From NCBI GenBank assembly GCA_946811695.1, contig OX328132.1, positions 98,831,422 to 98,895,421 on the forward strand: a DNA stretch of 64,000 bases. The letters are read 5' to 3'. The position numbers and the translations under genes were made by a program. The notes below the pieces were generated by a model. That model saw only the letters and a list, made by a program, of their open reading frames with translations. It did no database searches and was not told the origin of the DNA. Positions 35,801-46,606 of this stretch are shown here, one piece after another. The DNA is from Gonocerus acuteangulatus. Taxonomy: Eukaryota; Arthropoda; Insecta; Hemiptera; Coreidae. How positions within the stretch are numbered: the stretch's first letter is position 1; each line of letters starts with the position of its first letter.

Positions 35801-36703
35801 TGTTAACACGATAGCGGCCAGAGTTTTTGTTTTTTCGTCACGAAACTTGGTATATAGCATTCAATTAGCAAACGATTGAACGAGTTCGTTAACCACTAAA
35901 GTCGGTCCACCGGAAGGGGGGGTTTACCCCGAACCCAAAACACTTATTTGACTATGTCAGCCATAATATTTGTTATATTTCAACGAAACTTGGTATTCGT
36001 AGTGGTAATATAGAGAGAAAAGTGAGATATAAAAATGAACTAAATCGGTTCATTAGAAGGGGGGGGTTTACTCCGGACCCACAATATCAATTCGCCACTA
36101 CCAGCCGTGATTTTTGGTATATTTCGACGAAACTCGGTATTCGTAGTGCTAATCCACAGGTAAATGTGTGTTGTAAAAATAAACTAAATCGGTTCATTAG
36201 AAGGGGGGTTTTACTCCGGACCCAAATTCCTAATATACTCATACCGGTCGTAATTTCTGCTGTATTGTAACGAAACGCGGTATACGTCGTGGGTAACTCA
36301 TGAGAAAGAAGTGTTGTAAAAATGAGCTGAATCGGTCAATCGGAAAGCGGGGGTTTAATTTGTAATATATTTGAATAGAAAAGCCGGCAGACGTAGGTTC
36401 ACAAAGCCGCCGCAAGGAGCGCTTTCTACCACTAGAGTGACTGTATCCTGTTCCTGCGTTAGATCAAAATACGATAATATGAGGATTTTTGTATTTATTA
36501 CGTAGTGTAGTAGGTACCATGTGTAAACATAACTCTGGAAGCAGATTAATAATTGATCAGTTACTCATTACAACATGAGAACTATTCACGTTTTTATTTT
36601 ATTTATGTAGGATATTTTAAGCAAATTGTTCTGGAAAGCAGTCTACACTACCCAAATTCTGAGGAAAGTGCTTAGTTATGCAGCTCCTGCGTGACGGACG
36701 TTT
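35605..36703 (+). mobile_element. Family Y element, copy 2
   Basis: It is nearly collinear with 5890-7115. It has the same starting hairpin, a longer (TA)n tract (35732-35797), about three ~120-bp units and the same AGGAAAGTGCTTAG end. The two full copies differ mainly in (TA)n length and unit number. Confidence 0.8.
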
Positions 36704-36917
36704 TACAGATGGCTCTGTTCTGTCTAACCGCTCTTTCAGTGTATTTGGTAAACGATTCCTTCGCCTTGCATCCTCGAGCTCCGGGCACTGCACTAGGATG
36801 TGCATTACATCTAGTGGTGCACCACATCGCTCGCAATGAGGTCGGCGACGACCAACGAAATGGTAACCATGAGTGAGACGTGTATGTCCATTTTTCTCTA
36901 ACGTTTTTAAAATAACT
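36690..36917 (-). pseudogene. Non-LTR retrotransposon ORF2 C-terminal fragment
   Basis: The minus-strand frame reads TLEKNGHTRLTHGYHFVGRR, then RPHCERCGAPLDVMHILVQC and PELEDARRRNR. This GHTxLTHxY...CxxC...HILxxC pattern is the zinc-knuckle-like segment near the C-terminus of LINE polymerase proteins of the jockey/I/R1-type groups. The frame is clean over about 75 codons. The open frame continues into family Y sequence at 36690, giving a chimeric tail without meaning. The reverse transcriptase and endonuclease are absent. Confidence 0.8.
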
Positions 36918-36954
36918 TATAAAGAAAATATGCCATTAAATTTCTGGCAGACAG

Positions 36955-37175
36955 AATGGAATAATACTGAAACGAACTGCGGCAAATCAAAAATACAACA
37001 AGTGCCCGGTCGAATGAACACCGAACAAGACGAGAAAGTGTTATTTTGACCAGACTTCGCAGAGGAAACAGTTTACTTACGCACTATTATCTACTGGAAT
37101 GACAAGACAGACCTGTATGCACATGTTGTAACGAGGCCAACTATCATTTCCACGTGACTTACTGGCCAAAAATAG
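36955..37175 (+). pseudogene. Second LINE C-terminal fragment, head-to-head
   Basis: The plus-strand frame reads ARSNEHRTRRESVILTRLRR, then GNSLLTHYYLLE, an in-frame TGA where Trp is expected, and QDRPVCTCCNEANYHFHVTY. This is the same LTRLRxGxxxLTHxYLL...CxxC...H motif from a different LINE lineage than the adjacent minus-strand piece. The two abut within about 40 bp in opposite orientation. RNase H and reverse transcriptase were not found. Confidence 0.75.
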
Positions 37176-37379
37176 CCCATACATTAACAACAAGTTAATT
37201 AATTAATATTCAAAAGTAGTCCTCTATCTCCGATAAACCCCTCAAATCTTTTTGACTCTACCATATACATCACCATATTTACATACCATATATACATCAC
37301 TATCTAACTATCTTCGCCTCATTAAAATTTTTTGACTGTTTCTTCATAGTTAGTGGTGATTGTGTGGATTTTTCGGTGT

Positions 37380-37748
37380 GCATGGTTACGTCATTATTTA
37401 GTTGTGTACTAGCTGTTATCCGGCGTGCCAGGATACACCTACTTTCTGCATCTAGAAAAGGAAAAATAAACCAAATAAGGAACAAACATACAGACAGACA
37501 GATGGTAGACGTTTTGACTTAGCCACCGACCTCCATGGATCAAGATCTACATGTGTGCCTCGTTTGGTCAAAATCGGTCAAACGGTGTGGATTTGTGTAA
37601 GGGCCAAACATAAAGACAGACAGCTGGTAGGCGATTTTGACCTAGCCTATGACATTCCACGTATTAAGACCTACCTGTATGCCAGGTTTGGTCAAAATCG
37701 GACAAACGGTGTGTATTTGTATAAGGGACAAACAAACAGACACGTGAT

Positions 37749-37750
<2 letters not shown>
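37380..37750 (+). repeat. RTE/SINE-tail-like tandem array (~2.5 units)
   Basis: CTAGCTGTTATCCGGCGTGC and ACCTACTTTCTGCAT introduce the array, as at 42270. Units follow with GTCAAAATCGGTCAAACGGT, TTGTATAAGGGACAAAC and CAGACAGA. Confidence 0.7.
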
Positions 37751-37780
<30 letters not shown>

Positions 37781-37985
37781 TATTTATTCTTATAGATGAC
37801 CCGAAATAATACAGTATTAAGCCGGACTCCAGAGGGAGTACTGGGTAACGAGAGGACTTCCTTGCAAGAAGTGCCCCTGAAGAGGTGCGAAGAAAAGACG
37901 CACGAAACATGTCGGGCCCAATAAATAAAGTAGTATAAAAAAGGGAAGACTGCTGTAATGACCCCATGCCTCCTAGGATAAAAAA

Positions 37986-38052
<67 letters not shown>

Positions 38053-38060
38053 GAGATCCA
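37750..38060 (+). mobile_element. Penelope-like terminal piece with hammerhead
   Basis: A ~200-bp segment containing a hammerhead motif, followed by CCAATAAATAAAGTAGTATA, lies between (TA)n tracts at about 37757-37780 and 37988-38047. The hammerhead just upstream of an AATAAA-type tail is the known arrangement of Penelope-like element repeats. No reverse transcriptase is present. Confidence 0.6.
37873..37917 (+). ncRNA. Hammerhead-ribozyme-like motif 2
   Basis: The core CTGAAGA is at 37877-37883. Stem II is GTGCG (37885-37889) with CGCAC (37899-37903). GAAAC is at 37904-37908, followed by AT and GTC (37911-37913). Stem I is GCCC (37873-37876) with GGGC (37914-37917). One extra G (37884) precedes stem II. 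Compared with motif 1, stem II pairing is kept although its sequence differs. Confidence 0.65.
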
Positions 38061-38063
38061 ACA

Positions 38064-38883
38064 TTGAATTTATTTAATTCATTGTCAGCTGGTTTCAAAT
38101 TCATTTCATATACGTTCATAATTTGAATATACACATATTGCTTTGAGTTTCGAAATTAAAGAAACATGCGGTTCGTATATTTGAATTAGAAACCTCAATT
38201 TGAATGACAAAATTTAAGAACTTTTACTGAGCTCAATTGAACGAAATGTTAACCTTGAGATTTGGTTTATTCAGAGGCCAGAAATTGCTTACCCACTGCT
38301 TATAAACTAAGTACAGCATCCTCCCCCCCCCCCCCCTGCAGCCCTAAAAGCTTCTCATTCGAATAACGAAGTTGCAGAAAGTTGTTAAACTGAAGCGAAT
38401 GATTCCATTAGAGCAGGGAGTCCCCCGAGGCGAGCGGTTATCCCCTACACTCTTTCAATCAGCCGTTAGTCACAAGCAAGGCACCAATTACCCAATAAGT
38501 TAGTTAATGAACTCAAGTACAGCCTAATCGACTCAAGTGTGATTAGCTACTTTATCATATTCCAAACAGTATTCAGGATTAGTTCTGACGTTGTTGGACA
38601 ATAACAGCAAATTTTATGTTAGAAGTGTATCTGAAAAAAATAAAATTCAAACAGCTTTATTAATTCATGAACAAAAACACTTTCACTAAAATTTTAAGGA
38701 TGCAGGGGTACAGGACATGGAAATAAATATATACAAAATAATTGAAAACTATTTGATACAATGAGATGTAGGTTGTCAATAGGTATTTCTTAAAAAAAAC
38801 TCGCAAGGACTGCGGCATCATAGCGTGTTCCCATAACATTCTTATCCCTAGAGTAAATTCGAGAGCATGGAAGGGATATATAT

Positions 38884-38886
<3 letters not shown>
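38064..38886. other. Unassigned sequence
   Basis: No gene recognised. A C14 run lies near 38322-38335. Confidence 0.5.
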
Positions 38887-38953
<67 letters not shown>

Positions 38954-38995
38954 GGGGCTTCAACATTTAGGCCATTAGCGCCGCTAATCCGCTAA
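38887..38995 (-). repeat. Poly(T) tract (~64 bp) plus SINE 3' module
   Basis: A long T homopolymer is followed by CTTCAACATTTAGGCCATTA and GCGCC. On the minus strand this is the SINE 3' hairpin followed by a very long poly(A), consistent with a fairly young retroposition. Confidence 0.6.
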
Positions 38996-39844
38996 TCTCA
39001 GAAAGTACGAACACGATTTAGTTGCGGTTTTCACTAATATATTGTGGTAATAGTTCACTATAGTTTATGCCCGACGATGACCTTGTAGTTCTCTGCTCTT
39101 AAACCCCCAACCTAACCCAACCCAAATGGTACGGTGAATAAGAACGGAAATGCGCTAAAATCGAGGTTTTCCTTTGAGTGGAGCTTCCAGCTTTAGTACT
39201 TGCATCGGGAGCTCAACGCAGTGTCACATGCACGTGGTGACTGCCTGGGCACGGAGCGTGTCAGGTACCGAGGCAGTGGCTAAGCACTGGGTAAAGTGGC
39301 GTTAGATCTGGCCGCAGTGTTGTACAGAATCCTAGCCGTAGCCACTCCAGTGTTGCCACCGAATAAAACTCAGAATTTAGGGGGCACAGCTACACAGCCA
39401 ACAATACGGAACCACCACGATATCTACCTAGGGAACCTGTTATAGCTGAAATATCTAATGAGTAGTTATATTCGAATAATAATCACCACCGATTTCCACT
39501 AATTGATTTAGATAAATACGAGAGTGAACTGATCTAATTGAATTCCTCCGTGCTCCCCTTCCCTATTTTACTGTGCAATTCAAGTTCCCATAAATATCAA
39601 ATCATCATTCATTATAAAGCCGTTCATTAGGTAGCAGTTTATCTAGTTACATGAATATTAACAAGGTCTCCGATCAGATATCTTTCACGATCAGAATATT
39701 GCATGAAGAATGCCCATCAAACAGTCCACCTCTAACAGGTTATCGTACAAAAATGGCGTGACGCAATTATCCATTACATATGCAAGTAGATATATGCTTT
39801 GCTCCTGCTCTGCACGAAATCCATACTTTTTAACCATTCGGGGA
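38996..39844. other. Unassigned; includes a GC-richer block
   Basis: 39150-39380 is noticeably more GC-rich than its surroundings, with GGGAGCTCAACGCAGTGTCA and CCGTAGCCACTCCAG. No frame or RNA family could be recognised. Confidence 0.4.
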
Positions 39845-39998
39845 AAAAAGTGTCATTTCCCTGTCCTATTTTTCTGATTGCCACTTTCCGAAGGAATCCG
39901 GCTGTTGAGGTTGCGCACATGAATGATGTTTTGAAAAATGCTTTAAATATTCATCAATCCTTCCTCCTAGTTGTCGAAAATAACCTCCTTTAAATGTA

Positions 39999-40065
<67 letters not shown>
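39845..40065 (+). mobile_element. Family Y fragment with (TA)n-(TG)n
   Basis: CACTTTCCGAAGGAATCCGG, then GCTGTTGAGGTTG and TTGTCGAAAATAACC, correspond to the family Y left arm. They are followed by (TA)n (40001-40037) grading into (TG)n (40038-40062). Confidence 0.65.
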
Positions 40066-40067
<2 letters not shown>

Positions 40068-40930
40068 GAAATCATCCACATTTCTTCCATGTATAGAGAT
40101 ATGTTTGTTGGAACCAGGATTTTTATAACTGTAAAAGTTTTGATTTAAATTACATCGAATTTGCCATGCTCATTATTATTCTCTGAGTTTCTCATATGAT
40201 AGAGAGATTAAAATTAACAATAAGGTAGGGACATAAAAATGCCTAAATTACTTAGTTTATTGAATGAAGCTTTATTGGGTTCTTTTATTCTCATAAAAAA
40301 TAATGAGCTGCCAGTATAGGAAGCTAGTGACTTGGACTTTGGAAGGAAGTGAAAGTAAGTAGGTTGGACATGGAAGAACGGAAAGGAGGACTGACGTGGT
40401 CGGTTCGGAACTCCTCCAGAAACCTAATGCTTTTTCCAATCCGATAAATGACAATAAAAGCGAGGACCTCTTAAAGCAACATTCCATTCTTTCTTTGCGG
40501 GAATTCTAGTCTCGTAGGCCGGGAAATTTATGGAAGGCCATTCTTCTGATTCGCCATTCCTCCATCAGGCCTCCCCATCTTTTTTACATTTCATATGATC
40601 AAACAGAATAAAAATTATACCTTCAATGTATTTCAGATTCAACATTAATCAAAACAGACATTTCATTTCTTTTATTAGAATTCCTGCTGCAATTAGTTTT
40701 TTATAATGGGGTATACGAAACCAACTTCAAGAATGCAGCGCATTTAGGAACAACCGAAGGGAAAGTCAGGAATTTTGTATACTGGATTATGTATTTTTAT
40801 ATTTGTAAGTGGTAATGGGCTCGCTTTGTGATCGAAATTTTAATTCACTTATTCCCATAAACGAAGGTTTGGAAAGGCCTGTAATATGCCTGAAAGCCTC
40901 TGGTTATTCTGCAGATATCTTCAAATGAGT
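40066..40930. other. Unassigned sequence
   Basis: No coding domain or repeat recognised. Confidence 0.5.
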
Positions 40931-40932
40931 TT

Positions 40933-41185
40933 CTAAAGCTTAGTGTTCTGTAAGTCAGAGAGCGTTGTGTTTATCTGTTGACTGCTGTATTTCAACAATT
41001 CGTACATGTCATGTGGGATATTTAGTTTGTGTTGTCTAGTGAATTCCGTAAGTAGGTGTTTTACGGTAAAGTCTCTATTGCACATATCACAGGTTTGTTT
41101 GTTATGTCCTGTCATTTGATATTCGTGTGTTAGTATTTTGTGGTCAATTCTGAATCTAGCAAGTACAATTGCTTTACGTAATTTA
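40933..41185 (-). pseudogene. LINE ORF2 C-terminal fragment
   Basis: The minus-strand frame reads NKLRKAIVLARFRIDHKILT, then HEYQMTGHNKQTCDMCNRDF and TVKHLLTE, and ends with a natural-looking stop at 40933 (LSDLQNTKL). The LxRxRIxHxxLTHxYxM...CxxC...TVKHLLTE pattern is the LINE C-terminal zinc-knuckle region. An upstream stop and an apparent internal deletion remove the rest. It is independent of the two fragments at 36.7-37.2 kb. Confidence 0.75.
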
Positions 41186-41815
41186 TTTTATTTTTGATTG
41201 CATGTAATTTATTATCAGTTAGTCGAATCCTCCAGTCTCCCAATAATTTCTAATAATTTTCGTATTTCCACTGGTGAGTGATTAATCGGTTGTGTTATTG
41301 CAAGTTTGGCATACGAGTCTGTTGAATCCGCTGTTTTACAGTATTCAAGGCGTATAAACAAAATTCTCCTTCGAATTCATTATAAGACAAAAAAAAAGAT
41401 AAATTCTTATTTTAAAATCCCTACAAATTCAGCTGGAAAGTACATACACTCCCCATTACAAGGCAGAAATTCGGTTCAAACACGTTTTACACAAGTCCTC
41501 CTAAGTATCTTATAGTCCTTTTTAACCCTTTGGGCAAATAACATGACCTTAAATCGTTATGAGATTGTTTTGCCCAAGATAAGGATGAAGACTCAGGCTA
41601 GTTACGCGTTTGTTTGGTCTGAGTAACTGGGAACGGCTGAAATACACCTTATCATCTGTTCCTGTAAAGGATGATGCGTAGTCATTCGAACGTAGGCAAT
41701 ATTTAACAAGTATAGTCTTATTCTTATGTGTGGATCTGCGATTTTAATTCTTTATTAACACATAGAATCAATACATTAGCTTCACAACAATGTCTTATAC
41801 GGCTACATTTGAACG
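41186..41815. other. Unassigned sequence
   Basis: No feature recognised beyond an AT-rich frame at 41306-41515. Confidence 0.45.
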
Positions 41816-41817
41816 CT

Positions 41818-42165
41818 CCTTAGGGGCGAGGTTACCTCAGTTGTAGTCCACTGGACTAATATCCAGAAGGACCTAAATTCAAATCTCGAGCAAGTACTAA
41901 TGATTTTTATGTTCTACTGTCTTCGTTCGTTGGTTGGATTCGGCCTCCATGATCGTCCCTATGCCAACGAATACATTAATTAATTTATTAATGGCTACTT
42001 GTTATGATGAAACTCAGGCGACCGGGGCATAGTACTCACCGCACTATCTACCTTGTGTGCCGTATAGTCATGAAACACATAGATCTAGAGTATCTGCCCC
42101 TCTGGGCCCTCGTGGCTTCTTACGGGATTGATTCATTTTATTTATTTATTTATTGAAACCTTATT
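41818..42165 (+). repeat. tRNA-derived SINE candidate
   Basis: GAGGTTACCTCAGTTGTAGT gives an A box and D arm. CTGGA/TCCAG forms an anticodon-like stem with a six-base loop, and AATTCAAATCTCG a weak B box. An AT-rich body ends in a (TTTA)n-like tail (42137-42163). The loop size excludes a functional tRNA. Confidence 0.55.
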
Positions 42166-42269
42166 TCTTCGAGACAGCAGATTTACTGCGGTCGCAGGTC
42201 CATAAACTGCAGTTCCACTATATTCAGTCCCGAAAGGGTTAAGAACTATATGTAATATTGAAAACTAGC

Positions 42270-43060
42270 CGTTACCCGGCGTGCCATGCTACACCTACTT
42301 TCTGCATATAGAAAAGCCTAAATAAATTAGAAACCAAATAAGTATTATCAAAATCTAATAACACGAATCTGTAACTGTTATGAACCCGTGGCCTCCCAAC
42401 TGTGAGTCCTAGACGACTTTGACCTAGGACCAAACATACGGGTTTTTTGTCCCCGTATCAAGACATACATGTATACCAAGTTTCGTAAAAATTGGTCTAA
42501 CGGTGTGGATTTGTATAAGGGACAAACATACAGTCAGACAGCTGGTAGATTTTTTTGACGTAGCCTACGACACTCCTCAGATTAAGATCTACATGTGTAC
42601 CGAGTTTAGTCGAAATCGGACGAACGGTGTGGATTTGTATAAGGGACAAACATACAGACAGACAGCTGGTAGACGTTTTTGACTTAGCCTACGACACTCC
42701 CCAGATTAAGATCTACATGTGTACCGAGTTTAGTCGAAATCGGACGAACGGTGTGGATTTGTATAAGGCACAAACATACAGACAGACAGCTGGTAGACAT
42801 TTTTGACTTAGCCTACGACACTCCCCAGATTAAGATCTACATGTGTACCGAGTTTAGTCAAAATCGGACGAACGGTGTGGATTTGTATAAGGTACAAACA
42901 TACAGACAGACAGCTGGTAGATTTTTTTAACCTAGCCTAGGAGATTTCTCGTATCAAGACCTACCATTATTACAAGTTTGGTCAAAATCGGTCAAACGGT
43001 GTAGATTTGTATAAGGAACAAACAAACAGACAGACACGTGATTTTTATATATATAGATAT
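42270..43060 (+). repeat. RTE/SINE-tail-like tandem array (5 units)
   Basis: It is introduced by CTAGCCGTTACCCGGCGTGC. ~123-bp units follow, marked by GACAGACAGCTGGTAG near 42533, 42657, 42780 and 42904, with a shortened last unit. The middle units are nearly identical, indicating recent tandem duplication. Confidence 0.8.
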
Positions 43061-43842
43061 AGATGAACCTAAAAATCCTAGACTGTATAGAATACTTATG
43101 CCCAAAAAAATGTCCAAAGATAATGGCAGCGGACCACTATCTTCTTGATGGTTGTTCTAATGCTTTCCAATTAACATCCGATAGCTTCAACTGTTTTTGT
43201 TCCCAAGATAGACATAATGGACAACTAGAATGGCAGGAGGCTATCTGCTTATCTGAAGTGGATTCCATAACTATTATAGTTCCAATATCTCCAAATGTTT
43301 AGATCGACTTACTCCTTCAATCTTCCCTCACTTTTCTTACTGCTTTAAGAAACTCTTGTTTCTGTAAAACCTATCTAGTTGTTAGCTTATCCTTAGTCCG
43401 TCTCTAGACTAACATGGATTTGATGGCACCGACGATAGGCCTAGACCAGAACATTTGTAGAAGGGGTCTCGAACCCTTAGTCTGTTCGACGACTACTGCT
43501 CGAATTTTTAATTTTTCTGGGACGAGCGATCACTGCAAGCGGCAGGGATTTTAATAACTTCATGGCCCGTTCAGAAATAATGGCCCAGTTGTTAGTCCCC
43601 CCCCCCCAAAAAAAAAAAATAAATAAAAAATGTGCTTGGAGGTGCGCGTATTATGTTACGTAAGAAAACGAATGAATTCATTCTTAAAATTATTTGTAAC
43701 TATTTATGAGAAACGTTTGGACAATTACCTAGTTTTCCTAATTTTTGGTTTGTGTATTCTGAAACGATTGACTCAGTTGAATATTGTTCCAAATGTTTGA
43801 AATTTTTCCAGAGTAAATTACGTAAATTTTTGTTGCAACAAA
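43061..43842. other. Unassigned sequence
   Basis: No family was recognised in the open frame at 43063-43302. A C9/A13 homopolymer pair is at about 43598-43620. Confidence 0.45.
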
Positions 43843-45760
43843 TGTGAAATAGAGGCCAAGTTCCTCCCCCCACAAAGAAACACTCCCTTCCCCAAAAACT
43901 TGTTAAACTTGGCAATGTTTAGTTTTCTCTCAAAGATAATTTCGGCACAAAAAAAGCATTGCCAAGTTTAAGAATATACCTGGTTGAGGAAAGTGATGTT
44001 TTATTAACTGGATATAAGTATTTTTATTGTTGTTTTTAAAGGTCAGTTGAAGTGTCTTTACTGCTCTTAGTAAGTAACTAATAGGTCTTCTAAGTAATGA
44101 ACTTGGACATTTCTTTCTTGTATCATCTCTTGTATTGGCAAATATTTTTGGTTGAAAATATGGTACACTTAATACACCTAATCATACTACGTTTTTGGAG
44201 TGTAGGATGGTAAGGCGTTTTTTGGGGATTTTAGGAGGAGATATTTCTCGCTTTTTGGGGAAGGGAGTGTTTCTTTGTGGAGGGAGGAACTTGGCCTCTA
44301 TTTCACATTTATGTTTTTTTTGGGATCTCATTACTTTTTTCTAAGTATTAATTAAAATTTAGTTGCCGGATACCTACTGGCTTTTGTACTTCATATAAAA
44401 CCAGGGTCTTTGGATTCTGCATAAAGTTCTCCTTACTGCTTGATATTTGATACCAATAATCAACCTACATACATCTAATCACTAGACTAGAAAAGTTAGA
44501 AGCTCTTCCAGATGAAAGTACTCTAGAGGTCAAATTGATTGCTCTATTAACTAAACTATTACACTGTAAAACACAGGAACCTTATCCCGAGGATAAAGAT
44601 CACAATAGGGAAAGTGTAGAAGGCCTTCAAGAAAAAGAAAAGAAGAAAGACGATACATTTTGGGTTTGTGATCCTGAACTTTGTAATTTAGATGACTTTG
44701 AAAAACTTAGTATCTGCTTTCAAGTATATTATGTATTTAACCCTTATGACTTTATTTACAACATTTAAGAAAGAAGTCACACGTGTTGTTGTTAAGATGC
44801 GTCGAAATGTTTCTTAAAAAATCAAATATAGGTTCTCCCTACCAAGACGATTCATTTTATAACCTACATGATGGGTTTAAGAAGGAATGATGGCTTTCCG
44901 ATGGAACAAAAAGTACAAAACATCATAGGTAATATGTCACTCCCGTATCAAGACCTACCTGCGTGCCAAGTTTGGTCAAAATAGGCCAAACGGTGTGAAT
45001 TCGTGTAACGAACGAACATGCAGACAGACAGCTGAAAGACCTTTTTTACCTATCCTAGTGCATTCCCCGGACCAAGACCTACCTGTGTGCCAAATTTGGT
45101 CAAAATCGGTCAAACTGTGTGAATTTGTGTAAGGAACAAACATGAAGACAGACAGCTGATAGACGATTTTGACCTAGCCTATGACACTTCCCGGATAAAG
45201 ACCTACCTGTGTACCATGTTTGGTCAAAATCGGTCAAATCGTGTGGATTTGTATAAGGAATAAACAGTTAGGCAAACAGGTTCTTCATACCGAGACGATT
45301 CATTTGATACTCCACATCATGGGTTTCGGACGGAATGATGGGTTTCCGAAGGAAGTACAAAACTGGCTCGCCCCCGCCCCGGAAGCGGCATCAAACACAA
45401 CTTTTCAGGATTTTTCGATTTTTTCCTTTAATAACACCCTCATATCTATCATCCTGCAAAATTTCAAGTCTCTAGCATCATAGGAAGTGCCTAATAATTT
45501 TGATGAGTCAGAGAGTCAGTGAGTTCTATAAATCCCGATTTTCGATCTCAGAAACTATTCGATGTAGAATTATGAAAATTTCCAGTTTTACTCACATTTA
45601 GTAGTACAATGCGTGTGTAAAATTTCATAACTTTATCTTTGCCTGGTTGAAAGTTATGAGAGGGTAAAAATGGGCTCTAAGACCTCCTGTAATATACACA
45701 CAGTATACTTAGGCCGGAACTTGGCCTGGCGCACTAACGTGCGCCTAGATATGTTCATGA
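43843..45760 (+). mobile_element. Composite element X, copy 2 (inverted relative to copy 1)
   Basis: It is collinear with 11357-13690 in reverse. A shortened foldback (43843-43905 with 44255-44320) is followed by the coding relic (44470-44768), a three-unit AGACAGACAGCTG array (44930-45275), the ACACAGTATACTTAGG block and the end hairpin GGCGCACTAACGTGCGCC followed by TAG. Both copies share AT after CTAG and then diverge, defining this end. Confidence 0.65.
44470..44768 (+). pseudogene. Unrecognised open frame of element X
   Basis: The frame reads through HLITRLEKLEALPDESTLEV, KLIALLTKLLHCKTQEPYPE, DKDHNRESVEGLQEKEKKKD and DTFWVCDPELCNLDDFEKLS to a stop at 44768. It is acidic and charged, with a WVCDPELC cysteine pair and a hydrophobic C-terminus. 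No Met start is in place and the upstream frame is closed. The homologous region at 12504-12960 shows it is part of a repeated element rather than a host gene. No function is proposed. Confidence 0.45.
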
Positions 45761-46096
45761 ATGTTTTAAACCCGATTGGAAAATCGTGGTAAATGGAAGG
45801 TTTTTTAATAAAAAAAAGTTCTGAAGTAGTTTTTGATAGGACGAACTCAAGCTTAGAAATGTATGCTTAAAACTTCTAGTGCTAGTTTCGTTGCATTGAA
45901 CGGTTCATGGTGGATTTTGTCCTGACTTTTCTATTGCTTGCGATGAGGCTTTTTAATTTATTTTAGCAGTAATATTAATTTTACATAGGTTTTTGACCGT
46001 TTGAGCTGTTATGGCGTATTACAACTCGTTACCCTCTCAGCCTTGTCAAATTACCGTAAGTTCTTATACCTCTGTCTATCCTTATAACGATTTTCG
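45761..46096. other. Unassigned sequence upstream of the Penelope-like piece
   Basis: No coding domain was recognised. Confidence 0.45.
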
Positions 46097-46167
46097 GGGT
46101 TTCGGTCAGTGTTCTAGCAATAGGTATGTCACTATACAGTTATATTTATTTATATTGCTATTATTAT

Positions 46168-46232
<65 letters not shown>

Positions 46233-46335
46233 GTATGTGTATGTATGTATATATTCATATGTATATATACATATATATGTGTGTGTATGTATACATATGT
46301 GTATATGTATATATATGTGTGTGTGTGTGTATATA

Positions 46336-46388
<53 letters not shown>

Positions 46389-46606
46389 TTTCAAGCATAT
46401 AGGTACTCATATTTATGTTAATGTTTCTAGCCTTTTTCTTTTATTGTTTTTGTTATTGTTTCTGTCCTTACGATTGTTACACCATATATGTTTTTACAGC
46501 CCTGAAGATGGCTTGTATAGCAAGCCGAAACGTTGGCGGCAATAAATATACATTTTAGCATATAAAATGTGTTTTATTGAATAAGAACACTGACCGAAAC
46601 CCCGAC
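46097..46606 (+). mobile_element. Penelope-like piece with 20-bp TIRs and hammerhead
   Basis: CGGGGTTTCGGTCAGTGTTC (46097-46116) is perfectly inverted at 46587-46606. Between them are a long (TA)n/(TG)n block (about 46168-46377), a hammerhead motif and a GGCAATAAATATACATTTTA tail. Related tail sequence occurs at 27.87-27.96 kb. Confidence 0.65.
46499..46537 (+). ncRNA. Hammerhead-ribozyme-like motif 3
   Basis: The core CTGAAGA is at 46502-46508. Stem II is GGCTTG (46510-46515) with CAAGCC (46521-46526) and loop TATAG. GAAAC is at 46527-46531, followed by GTT (46532-46534). Stem I is GCC (46499-46501) with GGC (46535-46537). One extra base (46509) precedes stem II, as in motifs 1 and 2. Stem III is a single pair with no loop, so activity, if any, would need a dimer. 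Confidence 0.65.

Noticed and set aside
36617..36805. Complete 62-residue protein from this frame
   Set aside because: The C-terminal third is family Y repeat sequence. Only the upstream LINE part is meaningful and it continues beyond the Met.
46011..46545. 136- and 139-residue Tyr/Ile/Val-rich frames
   Set aside because: They are translations of the (TA)n/(TG)n block; only the hammerhead and TIRs are supported.
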